A stretch of 64,000 nt of DNA from Pristionchus mayeri (lineage: Eukaryota > Nematoda > Chromadorea > Rhabditida > Neodiplogasteridae), in NCBI GenBank assembly GCA_036245805.1, contig BTRK01000004.1, positions 44,480,907 through 44,544,906 of the forward strand. The letters are read 5' to 3'. The position numbers were made by a program, and so were the translations under genes. Below, in pieces: positions 10,855 through 22,773 of the stretch. The notes beneath the pieces are model-generated. The model saw only the letters and a program-made list of their open reading frames with translations, was not told where the DNA came from and made no database searches. Within the stretch, counting starts at the first letter, position 1, and each line of letters begins with the position of its first letter.

Positions 10855-12470
10855 TCTGAAAATTTAGGAAGAATTATCATAGGAAGAATTATTATCGGAC
10901 ATTACGCTTGCGATGATCATAATAGCGCGCTTATTTACAGCATATTTGCGATAAACAATGACAAGAATTGCATTGGATAGGAGCGAGAAATAACCTCCAG
11001 AACATGGGAGGTGTTTGTGTGAGAATCGGTTAATGGACAGTGCATTCCCGTCTAAAAGATAGTATGGTAAACGAAATTTGTGCACCTTGGTAAGTGCTAG
11101 AGGGCCTGAGTCACAGAACCTAGTACTTGCCAAGGTGCAAAATGCCGATTAATCGTATAGTTTACAAATACCGATAACGGTAGAAATGAATGCTGACGAA
11201 TATTGCTAAATTAAATGTGAATTTCTCGAATTGGAACAATGTCCTGTCATGAATTTCTCGAATTGGAACAATATCTTGGCAAAGAAGGTTTTACGCCAAC
11301 CCCAAATGTTTTGCCATGGAAGTAGTGTGATGTATACGTTGGGTTGAGGAGAATGAATATACCTTCGCCTGGTAAATATGGGGGAGAGATAATCGCTGAC
11401 GAATGCCAGTTGCACTCGCGTGTTTATTTGCATTTATTGACTTTGCTGACTGGCAATTTGTGAATAATCTAAGGTGTTCTGAAAATCAGCAGTGATAAAT
11501 AGATCAGTGTAATTTGATGTAGATGTGTGTCATCAAGCCATCTATCATTCTATCATTCATCTATCATTCTATCTATCATTCATCAAGGGCAGGTGGATCT
11601 ATCATTCTTAATATGTGCAAATCTGCTCGTGTTATCTTCGTTTCACACGCTCTCTCGTCGGTCAGAGAAATATAGAAAAATTTCAAAAAAGAAGAGACAA
11701 TGAGATATCATTTTCGAGAAATGAAGCCTGAACTGTAACATAGTTCAAAGTAAAATTTGAAGGAAGTGAAGTAGACAGTACGATAGAGCTCGACAAATTA
11801 GTGGGGGTCACTCAGAGGTCAATGCTGCTCTATCTCTCTCTGGAATTAAGATAAGCGCTCTTAAAGTGGGAGCAGCCGAGATCCGACCTGGTGCTTGGAG
11901 CCCCAACATGAAATATGCACAATGAGACTTTGGGGGAGTGTCAAGCATGACTCAGTCAGAGGGATTTCGCATCCTTCGACCGAGGCACAAATATAGAGGT
12001 GTCAAATAATGGCATCAATAATGCCACTAATTTGAAATGGCGGTGGAATGAAGTTGTTATGAATCATTTACGAACGTCGATTCATCTTTCCTGTTATCAG
12101 TACCTTTTGCTCATGCAATCTCCGCTCGTTTTCTTTTCCCTTCGACTCCTCACTACTTTCATTCAGGACCCGTTTCACTGCACAAGTCATTTTCTACGTC
12201 GTTCCTAACGATTTATTTTCAATCAATATTCATCAGACAATTGAGTGGCTTGATGATCGGACTGCCAATTCACACGAAATCTACACATGACACAATAAAT
12301 ATCAATTCCAGGCGGTGTTGTACCAATACAACAATACCGCATATAATTTAGCGAGCAGCCCTCGAGTCCATGGGTCTCATAATTGAATGGAGAAAACTCG
12401 TAATTTTGAATACATTAATTTCCGATTGTGTTCAGTGAGCCTCGCACGAATGTATAAAATAGACTTTGCA
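10855..12470. other. Gene-poor stretch with small repeats
   Basis: Small inverted repeat 11083-11140 (GCACCTTGGTAAGTGCTAG and complement). Tandem copy of GAATTTCTCGAATTGGAAC at ~11219 and ~11250. Simple repeat of CTATCATT units at ~11540-11610. Half of the hairpin-MITE core (GTTTCACACGCTCTCTCG) at ~11638-11655. A dispersed block at ~11785-11830 (GACAAATTAGTGGGGGTC) has a relative at ~41830. The open frames here have no recognisable domain. Confidence 0.5.
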
Positions 12471-12474
12471 TGGT

Positions 12475-12760
12475 GACGTAACCGGTTATAACAGTTTGCT
12501 CGTAACAGGTTACGAAAACTCATTCGTAACAGTTTACGAATCAAGTGAGCGGTTACGAGAGTGGGTGCGACAAATCTTTCAAATATGTTTCATAGCAAAA
12601 AGATCTCAATGCCCCAAAAATCGTGCTCAATTTCGTAACCGGTTACAAGATAAATAAATAACCAGTTACGAAGCCGCTTCAATAACAATGAAAATTAAAA
12701 TGAGTGGTTGGAAAATTCGATCGTAACTGGTCATTTTGTTACTGAACTGTTACTTTTCAA
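12475..12760. promoter_or_regulatory. Cluster of GTAACCGGTTAC-type palindromic sites upstream of a TTL gene
   Basis: GTAACCGGTTAT (12478), GTAACAGGTTAC (12502), GTAACAGTTTAC (12526), GCGGTTACG (~12550), GTAACCGGTTAC (12635), ACCAGTTACG (12661), GTAACTGG (~12723) and two further GTTAC motifs lie within ~290 bp, ending ~140 bp before the TTL start codon. AACCGGTT is the known core site of Grainyhead-type factors, which control cuticle and epidermal genes in animals. Binding here is inference; a degenerate satellite is the alternative. Confidence 0.45.
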
Positions 12761-12895
12761 AGTCTAGTATAAAACGGTTTACGCCAACTCGTTTGACTTT
12801 GCGAGCTCGGCAAAATTTGATTTTGGATTTGATTTGCCTGACTCAATTAACTTTACATATAAAACGATGACTATATGTCTTTTCACCATCTGTAA

Positions 12896-13701
12896 ATGAT
12901 AAAATATGGCTCAGTAGTAATCATTCTCACGATGATTTGTATCACAGAGCCAAAGATGCAGGTATGTAGGAGATGCTTAACTAGATTTCGAGAAACAATG
13001 CCACGGTATCTTCATTATATGAGCGCTGTCGCCGTTCGTCAAGCCGAAAGAATGTGTGCAATGTAATTGGCCCAATTAAATTCAAACGTTTTTTTTTCAG
13101 GGAGTGAGCGTACAAGGAATTATACTCTGCAACGGCCGCCCTATGGACAGCATCTGGGTTGAATTGTGGGAGAAAGACTCCGGTTAGTCGTGTATTTCGA
13201 ATTTCGAATTTGTTTTTTTAATGGGAAAATGATATCTCAACATTAGACTGCAGAATAATATGAGCTACTGAAAATGGCTAATATATTGGCTCCTAGTTGG
13301 CTCGGACGACAAGCTGTCGGAGGTTCTCACGAACAAAGCGGGAGAGTTTTTTATAAGAGGAGAAGAAAATGAGGTAATTTCATACTTTCACGCAGAGTGA
13401 AAAATCTTAATTGGAAATGAATAGCGAAAAATCTCAATTGTATGTAATCCAGTTCTTCTCCATCGAGCCCTACATCAAATTCACTCACAGCTGTGGCGCA
13501 TCAATAAAACAAATACAGGTATTTGTAAGCATAAAACCTGGTACGATATAATACAAGCACGAATGAGGAAACTTTTGTAAATTATTTAACAAGAAAGCGA
13601 TACATAATTTACAGAGATGCATGCGCAGGACTGAATTCCCGATTCCAAAGATGCACGTTTGGACTGAAGATTTTAAAGCGGATATCTACGATATCGGGTA
13701 A
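12896..13701 (+). CDS. Transthyretin-like (TTL) secreted protein, copy 1
   Basis: Five exons: 12896-12961, 13101-13182, 13297-13373, 13453-13518, 13615-13701, with clean donors and acceptors and a 125-residue product. It begins with a hydrophobic signal peptide (SVVIILTMICITEP). The mature part is GVSVQGIILCNGRPMDSIWV, then ELWEKDS, DDKLSEVLTNKAGEFFIRG, EPYIKFTHSC and IPKMHVWTEDFKADIYDIG, then TAA. The V.G...CNG.P...V.V.L.EKD opening and the GEF..G pattern are hallmarks of nematode TTL proteins, small secreted beta-sandwich proteins. One member in Caenorhabditis elegans bridges apoptotic cells to a phagocyte receptor; most are uncharacterised. Copy 2 at 44907-45789 has the same exon sizes except exon 1. 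The tail is short for the family. Confidence 0.9.
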
Positions 13702-14198
13702 GTTATGTACTATTTGTATGTTGTTTCCGGCCATTAATGAATGGACTACATTATAATTTCTAGCAATTACATCTTCATCAATTACATCGATTTCAGTCGC
13801 GTAAATCTCGATGCTTTTCGCCCGGGTGAAATCGAACACTGTGGAATGGCCTGAATATTCTGATAAATTTTTGAGAGAAATGGTGATGATGTCCCTAGAG
13901 TTGCAATGCATTGTCAGATTTATTCCTGATTGCATCATGAGTTGAAAATGCATAATCTTTGTTTTTAAACAGATGCATGCTTAATATACTGACAAATTTT
14001 GAGCGCGGATGCACTTTTCAACCACTTTTCAACCAGCTCGCCTGCAGACGCGATGCGGTCGTTTCGAAAATAGAGTCAATTTGAATAGCCTTGGAACCCC
14101 TTCGTAGTCCTCCCCTTTCCGACGTTTCAATTGTTTATAGTTATTTGAATATGCATTTACCCTACTTAATGCATTTTTAATAGTGCTCAATTTTAAAT
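13702..14198. other. Spacer between TTL copy 1 and the F-box copy
   Basis: Contains a block at ~13795-13840 (TTTCGCCCGGGTGAAATCGA) whose inverted counterpart lies at ~44705-44745 beside TTL copy 2. This supports a shared ancestral duplication. The minus-strand open frame spanning it is not recognisable. Confidence 0.5.
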
Positions 14199-16143
14199 AT
14201 GTCGAAACGTCAGAGCAGCAAGGGTGCTAATTCTGCTCACAAACGGGCGAAGCAAACGGAAAAGCCGGACAATCAAATCTCCCAAGCGCAACAGTGCGAC
14301 GATTCTCATCAACTCTCTCAAATAGAGCGATTACCCAAGGACATAGTGTGGATGTTGATTGAATATGCACCGGAAACTGTTCTTGAGCTCCGATTGGTTA
14401 GTTAGTTTTTAACAGTATTAAAACGTTCCGTAAATATTAGTTGACCACCTAAGCCGCGAAATCTCCGAGCCTGCTTTTAGTACTGTATTTATTATACTAT
14501 TAAAGGTGTTGTAATTTACATTCGTGCGTTTAATCATCACCACATGCCATAGAGGTTCTAGGAATTATGCGGATGGAAAAATTCCGCGAAATAACTTAAT
14601 GTTTCGTTCCACTTCCATAGTCTTGTACTCGGCGTAGGGCATATTTTCTGCTAATCTTATACTACCAGATGTGAGACATTTAAATTGTGCTATTCAGACC
14701 TCCCTTATGCTTAGAAATCACGTCGATGACTACGTGAGAAAGTCTGTAACAACTCAACTCGTCAAGGGCTTAACAATCGACGTGAGGAAACCAATGGTGA
14801 GTATCGACGAGAGTAAAAGAAACGGCTCCACGGTATATTCTTTTGTTGAAATCTTGATGCATATCCCAATAGACATGATATCTGATATTTGCGGTGATTT
14901 TTAACACCACATACACCTAATGCCTTATCAAGTTCATACCTTTCAGAGTACATTGCGCGAGCCATTGATATGCTCTTTGCAAGTCCATGCAAATAAGCGA
15001 AATTTGTTCGAGCTTCGCATCAAAAGGGATGATGTACTCGCCGGAGTGATCAAAAGGCAGCCACAAGGACGAAATATGGTCGATGGTGTCCGAGTGTTTG
15101 GGAATATATGAATTATGCACCAATCATCTCACCCCTCGCTCTCGGTGGTAGTTCGCTGTTGATTCCTCGCAATTTGTTTTTCTTTGTGTTCGCGGTAAAC
15201 TCAAATAATAACTGCTTGATCACGTGCGCGCGACGTCTTATGTACGTTCTTATTCAAGAAAAAACAATGTTACAGTCGTACAAGTTCCCGTTCGAATCGA
15301 TGGAGAAATGTGAGGCTATTATGGAGAATTTGAAAATTTCAATGGAAATCAAGTCGAGGAATTGAGAATAAATTGCGACAGTATCGCATCACCATATTCA
15401 TCGGATGCAATACTAACTATTTTCAACGGAATCCGTGTTAGAAGGCTAACCGCTGAACTGCAGTTTATCAAAGATGATATATTGTAAAATAATTAATCAA
15501 TATTAAATCATTTTTAAACATTTAATTATAACCCTACAATTCAGAGATCTTCTTATCACTCCAATGCTTCGAAGAACTTAATATACATGTGGTTCATGTC
15601 CATTTTTCCAATCCGAGTAAGAGCCTCTGAATGGGTACTGACATTATCAAATTTACAGGGAAATTTCTCATGAACGTTTTTGCACAATTGACATCTATCC
15701 GCATTAAAGAGCTCAACTATCGAGATAGCACAAGTCTGATTGGAATTCCGAATGATGACTGGGTGACGCTCATTATGGACATGTTCACTATGAAGCTGGA
15801 CACATTGCGCATAGAGAATGATCCACATCCAAAGTATCTCACCCTTGAGTGTATCGACTTGCTGAAGAAAGTATGGATTTATGAAATGTTTAAAATATAC
15901 TTCATAATCAGATATAGTGATATGTACGTTCAGCATTTACCACAACTCGGAAAGAAAGTGTTGTTCGACTCATCGTGCTATAATCTGTTTCCGGATGGCT
16001 TAGACTACATGATCAATGACCATCACATTAAAGGTAACGTATTTCTCAACAATTTATTATATTCAAACAATTACAATTCAGCTGATGTTCGCCCCTTCAG
16101 CATCAAACATTCGTCGAGACTAAATGAACCTGATATTGACTGA
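14199..16143 (+). pseudogene. F-box paralog next to TTL copy 1, with frameshifts
   Basis: Exon 1 14199-14396 (66 codons; basic start MSKRQSSKGANSAHKRAK, then F-box LPKDIVWMLIEYAPETVLEL). Exon 2 14698-14796 (33 codons), exon 3 ~14946-15070 (FELRIKRDDVLAGVIKR), exon 4 from ~15275. Exon 4 loses frame at NLKIS (~15345) relative to the copy at 43581, then resumes as VEELRINCDSIASPYSSD. Exon 5 (~15546-15630) lacks 8 bp compared with the same paralog. Exon 6 15659-15870 (212 bp, same size as its partner), exon 7 from ~15935 (HLPQLGKKVLFDSSCYN), exon 8 ending 16143 (ADVRPFSIKHSSRLNEPD). Closest relative is the minus-strand gene at 42561-44350. Probably a pseudogene, though sequencing errors could mimic the breaks. 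Confidence 0.7.
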
Positions 16144-17405
16144 TATGTAATATTCAACACAATATCGAATTACACGATGTTCATACATGCGAAATCATTT
16201 CCTCTTTTACTATTTACAAATGTCTCAACGAATACTTACACTTTTCTGTGATTTATACTGCAGTGAGGCCACCTTTCGGCATTGGTAACTAGCGTTTGTT
16301 AGCTGAATAGGCGTAACGAGTTGTAGCAAGGCCAATCTGTTGTATATAAGTTGGTGACCATCTCATGTCAAGGAGGGAGCTCCGCTCTCATCTGCGGAGT
16401 TGAGATGGGAGCATATCGATGATAAAGTCTGTGTGTCATTGATTCCCCTCGTTTGCCGTTGACCCCTCTCCCTCGCCCACTCGTTCCACCCTCATGGGCT
16501 CGGACAATGGAACGCACCCTTGTCCCTTTCGTCTACGGATCACGCCGATCACGTGAGCTCTGATGTCCGGGCAAGCGCGTCGCTAGAACTGCCGTCGCAT
16601 GGATTCGGAAGCCGGTATCAGGGGTAGTATATCTTCCGGGACAGAATGTATCGCTACACCACTATTAAGTCCTCTTCCGTCCCTCGCACCTCAGAATGGC
16701 CTATAAGTTGATAGATGACTCTAGGATTAGGTACCGTAATCCCCTGTACAGATACCGTAACCGGCTTCCTTAATGAAATACTGTCTTTTTTAAAGATAAA
16801 CATTGCTTTACATCATAGTTTCCATTAACCTTCAAAGTTATTATAATGGTCAACCTATCAAACACATATTTAAAATGATGGTTTCATATCTGAAAAGTGA
16901 CTCTCTCGTCTCCACCACTCGAAAGAGTTGCCAGGCGTCAGAGTAAGCCTCCCATAGCCGGCGGAAGCCAAGGGGCCCCACCCCCTTGATCATAGTCGAG
17001 AACGAGAGTACAAGTGAACACTTGGTTAGAGCACCCGACACGCGATCGGAAGGTCGATGGCGCCCCCATTGGCATTCTGAGCTCCTCTAACATGTAAGAT
17101 CACAATCTCCCTCAGGAGTTTGCCAGGAAAACAAGTTTCGATGAAATATCCAACTCCAATTGCATTTCAGCGTGTGGAAGCACCATTGTTAAGTTTGCTA
17201 GTTCTAGATTAGTCGTCATTTCAGCATAAACCAGCCTAACTCGAAGCAGATGCATCCGTAGACAAAAACGAATGGCGCAACCTCTTTACATAATGGTTGC
17301 GCCATTATCTAATGCGTTGCGGTTCTCTACAGCGTTGCGGTTGTATCACCGCGTCCTCTATCGAGTCTTCTTGGCCTCGAATTTGCACATATCGTACATA
17401 TTATA
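16144..17405. other. GC-richer non-coding stretch, unassigned
   Basis: 16260-17100 is richer in G+C than its surroundings and has a TATATAAG box at ~16333 and imperfect inverted repeats (GAGCTCCGCTCTCATCTGCG near 16379). No coding exon, tRNA or rRNA is evident. It could be a solo LTR or SINE-like relic; I could not find matching ends. Confidence 0.3.
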
Positions 17406-18665
17406 TTAGGTTGGTAATAAAGTTTTGCGCGATTTCGGACCCCAAGTTTCGTATATTTTCTTTTGCTCAAATCGCCACGTATTGTCCTGATGATGATATA
17501 TAGGGACTTGTTCGACCTTTCGAAAAATGTAGTTGAAATATTCCAAGTATCTCTACTAAGCGAGAAATCAAGATCTGCGTAACTTTGAATTTTTCAGAAA
17601 AAATAAGATTTTATTTAAAGTTGTTGTACTTCGCAGATAAATTTTTAGATGGAGACTCACAAAGTTTATTAAAAAGCACTAGGCGTACACTACCTAGTTT
17701 CAAAAAGAGAGACCTGCCGAATTCAAAATGGGCTTCGTAGAGGTCAATGAAACCCGGGCACTTAGAAAAATAAGATTTCTATCGAGCAAATCACCTGTTT
17801 CGAGGATTGACGCGGGTGACCTCTACCTATGGGCGCTGTAATCAATACTTACATGGTTCTCTATTATATCAATATTTAAGAGCACACTTTCCTTTCTCAT
17901 CTAAAAAAGTGATATTTGTATCTCAATTATTTTGCAAAGAAAACGTCAAAAAACCTGACATGTAGGGTCTTCAAGCACGGCTCACCCTAGAAAAAGTAGC
18001 GGCCTCCACAATATTCCTAGATAGTGAGTGATAGGGCAAGGGTTGTTCGTTAATTTTAACAGGAAAGTACCGCCCTTCAAACCACATGTCTAGTACAAAA
18101 AAGCCTAAAGTGTGTATTTCGATGTTCTAAATTGGGCACCTAAAATCCGAAGAACCATTTTCGTGAATGGTGAGCCCCATTATCCCCCAAAGGGAATTGT
18201 GACTTTTACTGGAAAGGTAGTTCACAATCACGAATAATTGAAATCTCAAGAACTGTCGGCATAGATATAGTACTCCAAAACGTATCTTGACAAGTGCCAT
18301 TAAAACCCACATTCGGATTACTCGCATTTTTCTAATATGCCCTTTGTGGCTGGTCAGTCTCAACATCACCAGTACGATATATTCCCATCATACTTTACTA
18401 CTGTGGTTTAGATTGGGTCCTATCTCCGTTCTAAATGAAAAGCAAATCCTTTGAAAAGTCAGGTCGTTGATCAACCACATGAAGTTTGGTACATCGCCTT
18501 ATTTTTTTTCCTTGATCGGACAGATCTATGATAGTGTACTCTAAAGAGAGTATAAAAGCCCCTATCTACCACTAAAAGATCTAAGTTGATTGGACAACAA
18601 CGAACGATTGTAGATGCCAGAATGCGCTTTAGTCAAAATCGCGCAAAACTTTATGACCAACCTGA
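17406..18665. mobile_element. Mariner-like non-autonomous element, family 1, copy 1
   Basis: Ends TTAGGTTGGTAATAAAGTTT and the complement of TCAGGTTGGTCATAAAGT, with TA on both sides (17404-17405, 18666-18667), as in mariner elements. Length 1260 bp. No intact transposase frame. About 97% similar by eye to copy 2 at 19777-21042. It ends ~110 bp upstream of the F-box exon of the gene at 18776. Confidence 0.85.
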
Positions 18666-19776
18666 TATAACTTGCGTCTTTGTTTAGCTTGTTTATTTTG
18701 AACTACCGATCAAGTTGCCCCCATATCATAGATGATGATCAAATTATGATATATAATTAATGATTGTTCCTTGAGGTTCGAAAATATACAAGCGAGCTGG
18801 CGAAAACGATGTTGCGCTTGCAAAACGCCCCAAGCCTCACGATGACGATTCTACGAATTCAAACGCTGAGAGTTTGGATAGTTTCGAGAACCTATCTCTT
18901 CTCGAACAACTACCCAAAGAAATGACTTGGATTGTAATCGAATATGCGTCAGCAATCGTCCATTATCTGAAATCGGTAAGCAATATGAACAGTTCATCTT
19001 GCTTTGCAAATATGCATGTACTTGGTACGATATATTTTTCCAACATTCGTATCATGGACATTGCATTTGCCGCTATCCATTTTTTTTAGATTTTTAAATT
19101 CAGGCTTCACGCCTACTCAAAGATCACGTCGACGAACTCGCGAGAACTCTAAATATTTTCCCGTTGGTCAAGAACATAACGATAAAAATATTGAAGCCAA
19201 AAGTATAATGAAATATATCTTTAAAGAACTTTTCAGAAATATGATTTCAGAGAGTAGATTCCAAACCGCTGAAACTAATAATTGAAGTGACCGTACGCAT
19301 GAGCAAATTGACTGAGATGCGCTTGAAAATCAAGTCGGATCTCGTAAGTATAATTGAACGAGATATCAGCGGAATGTTCGCGGTTTATGTGAGTTTTTAA
19401 ATCATTTTATATATTTTTTTGCAATTCAGAAACTCGAAATTACACCTGAATGGTTGGAGAATAATGTAATTATGTTGAATCATCTCAAGAAATGTATTGG
19501 AAAACGCAATGAGAAGATCGAAATCGTGTGTCAAACAGCTAATGAACCAGTCTTGAATGATGCTGATGATAGTGATGATCAAGAGGAGGAGGAGGAACAA
19601 GATGGTCCTGAAATCGCTGATATCCCCATAGCCTCCACCTCACATTTCGTGAGCAAAATTCTGGAAGGAATCATGTACATTTTGTATTACTTTCATTTCA
19701 AACAAATATATAATTTCAAACATATAATTAATGCGTATTTTTAGTCAAAGTATTTGCTTATTTCAGCACACTACTA

Positions 19777-21042
19777 TTAGGTTGGTCATAAAGTTTTGCG
19801 CGATTTCGGACCCCAAGTTTGAGTTCGTATATTTTCTTTTGCTCAAATCGCCACGTATTGTCCTGATGACGTTATTTAGGGACATGTTCGACCTTTAGAA
19901 AAATATAGTTGAAATATTCCAAGTATTTCTACTAAGCGAGAAATCAAGATCTGCGTAACTTTGAATTTTTCAGAAAAAATAAGATTTTATTTAAAGTTGC
20001 TGTACTTCGCAGATAAATTTTTAGATGGAGACTCACAAAGTTTATTAAAAAGCACTAGGCGTACACTACCTAGTTTCAAAAAGAGAGACCTGCCGAATTC
20101 GAAATGGGCTTCGTAGAGGTCAATGAAACCCAGGCACTCAGAAAAATAAGATTTCTATCGAGCAAATTTCCCGTTTCGAGGATTGACGCAGGTGACCTCT
20201 ACCTATGGGCGCTGTAATCACTACTTACATGGTTCTCTATTATATCAATATTTAAGAGCCCAGTTGTCTCTCTCATCTAAAAACGTGATATTTGTAACTC
20301 AATTATTTTTGCAAAGAAAACGTCAAAAAACTTGACATGGAGGGTCTTCAAGCACGGCTCACCCTAGAAAAAGTAGCGACCTCCACAATATTCCTAAATA
20401 GTGAGTGATAGGGCAAGGGTTGTTCGTTAATTTTAACAGGAAAGTACCGCCCTTCAAACCACATGTCTAGCACAAAAAAGCCTAAAGTGTGTATTTCGAT
20501 GTTCTAAATTGGGCACCTAAAATCCGAAGAACCATGTTCGTGAATGGAGAGCCCCATTATCCCCCAAAGGGAATTGTGACTTTTACTGGAAAGGTAGTTC
20601 ACAATCACGAATAATTGAAATCTCAAGAACTGTCGGCATAGATATAGTACTCCAAAACTTACCTTGACAAGTGACATTAAAACCCACAGATCGGATTACG
20701 CGCATATTTATAATATGCCCTTTGTGGCTGGTCAGTCTCAACATCACCAGTACGATATATTCCCATCATACTTTACTACTGTGGTTTAGATTGGGTCCTA
20801 TCTCCGTTCTATATGAAAATCAAATCCTTTGAAAAGTCAGGTCGTTGATCATCCACATGAAGTTTGGTACATCGTCTTATTCTTTTCCTTGATCGGACAG
20901 ATCTATGATAGTGTACTCTAAAGAGAGTATAAAAGCCTCTATCTACCACTAAAAGATCTACGTTGATTGGACAACAACGAACGATTGTAGATGCAAAAAT
21001 GCACTTTAGTCAAAATCGCGCAAAACTTTATGACCAACCTGA
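19777..21042. mobile_element. Mariner-like element, family 1, copy 2, inserted in F-box exon 5
   Basis: Same sequence family as 17406-18665, 1266 bp, TA at 19775-19776 and 21043-21044. The 10 bases before it and the sequence after it read as one exon 5 (..TLLINPILPNIEVIE..), matching LLINPI in the paralog at 43321-43242. The insertion is therefore in coding DNA, and the host exon was intact when it landed. Confidence 0.9.
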
Positions 21043-21169
21043 TAATTAACCCGATTTTGCCCAACATTGAAGTGATCGAACTTTTTGTGGATGGAGTTGA
21101 TCTTTCTGATCCACGTAAGCAAGTTTTTTTGTGCATTTTATTGATATAAGTATGATGTTCTGGTGGATA

Positions 21170-22230
21170 ATATCACGCCCCTCACGTAAGAATCGACTCA
21201 AAATGACACTAGCTTGGCATTGAGGCAAAATTCGAAATTGAGATAAACACATTTTCAGGATCCACTGGACCCAACTTAGATCTCTCGGCCTTGAATAATG
21301 TGTGGGAACATTCTCCGCCGAGTTGCTGCACCGGTCGGACCGAGCACTCCAACTTTGAGGATTATTTTCTACCCTTCAATGAAAACATACTGAAAACTTT
21401 TCTTCTAGTGGTCCGGCTAATTTTTGATGCTCTATCGCCCTATCTTGACCGTTTTCGATCTTTGATCTTTAAAATTGCTCCATATTCAATGACGTATAGC
21501 TTGAACACTGCTACAAAATCACCGGATTTTTTGCTCCATCACATATAGCTTGAAAAGAGGATTCGAACAAGTATCTTGTGCTCGCATATCGAGGGAACCT
21601 AAGGGGTGTTTTGCTCTTAAAACGCTTCGGGAAGATTTGAAGTTATTTTTAATCAGCTAATCGACGTGTCATTTTGCCCTTTCGCGAACAACATTAATTA
21701 ATTTTGTGATATGTTTCAGGTTACTTCGAAAAGTTTACTAGACGACTATTCAATGCATTTCAATGGAACCTGAAACATATCACAAAATTAATTATTTTTT
21801 TCGCGATAAGTTCCCTCGATATGCTACTTGTTCGATACTTGTTCGAATCCTCTTTTCAAGGTCTATGTGATGGAGCAAAAAAATCCGGTAATTTTGTAGC
21901 AGTGTTCAAGCTATACGTCGTTGAATATGGAGCAATTTCAAAGATCAAAGATCGAAAACGGTCATGATAGGGTGATAGAGCATCAAAAATTAGCCGGACC
22001 ACTAGAAGAAAAGTTTTCAGTATATTTTCATTGAAGGGTAGAAAATAAGCCTCAACGTTGGAGTGTTCGGTCCGACCGGTGCAGCAACTCGGCGGAGAAT
22101 GTTCCCACACACTATTCAAGGCCGAGGGATCTTAGTTGGGTTCAGTGGACCCTGAAAATGTGTTTATCTCAATTTCCAATTTTGCCTCAATGCCAAGAAT
22201 GGTTCGATTCTTAGGTGAGAGGCGTGATAT
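21170..22230. mobile_element. 1.06 kb palindromic element in F-box intron 5
   Basis: Ends ATATCACGCCCCTCAC and complement (AGGTGAGAGGCGTGATAT). Arms match over ~490 bp, including the stretch GCTGCACCGGTCGGACCGAG and its mirror near 22070. Centre at ~21680-21790. The mirrored ORFs in the arms are not proteins of known type. A lone end of the same family lies at ~42083-42101. Confidence 0.8.
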
Positions 22231-22773
22231 GTTGTCGCCCTCTCAAATTAGTCAAATAGAACGATATAAATTGACGAGATTAAAGTCAAAACGACTGGCA
22301 AAATAAATTTCAGGAGGAATTCTTATCAACTTAGCCATGTAATTTTATCAAATCCGAATTCGTGATATATCATCTGAGATATCTTACTATACAAATTACG
22401 TTTTTGGAGTTCTCAACGATGATTGGGTAGAACACAGCGTGTCAAAGTGTGTTTGTCGCGGCGCCGAGCCGATCTTGAAACATAACATTTTTGGCTGAAA
22501 TGAACGATTATAATTTGAATCAACGTTTGTGAAAGATATATCAATGCTTAGCAACAAAAAATAAACAAATATTTCTAATGAAATGCATCCCTTAGGATTG
22601 TGACCAGGATGCCTCCATATCATTTTTTGATAATTTTGATAAACTTTAAAATTTGTTACATGAATTTTTCAAATTTGTATGCATAAATCGAAAAAGTTGA
22701 GAATGCACAGCAATAGGGAACCCCACATATGCAGAACTTTTTCATATCTACGTGAAGAGCTCTACAAGTTGTA

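Noticed and set aside
12475..12760. CRISPR-like array
   Set aside because: Motifs are short, irregularly spaced and palindromic, and the host is a eukaryote.
16260..17100. LTR retrotransposon end
   Set aside because: TATA-like box and GC-rich body, but no matching second LTR, primer-binding site or pol sequence in the window.
18127..18369. Mariner transposase relic on the minus strand
   Set aside because: A faint resemblance (WG..G....G.SD) but too degraded to support.
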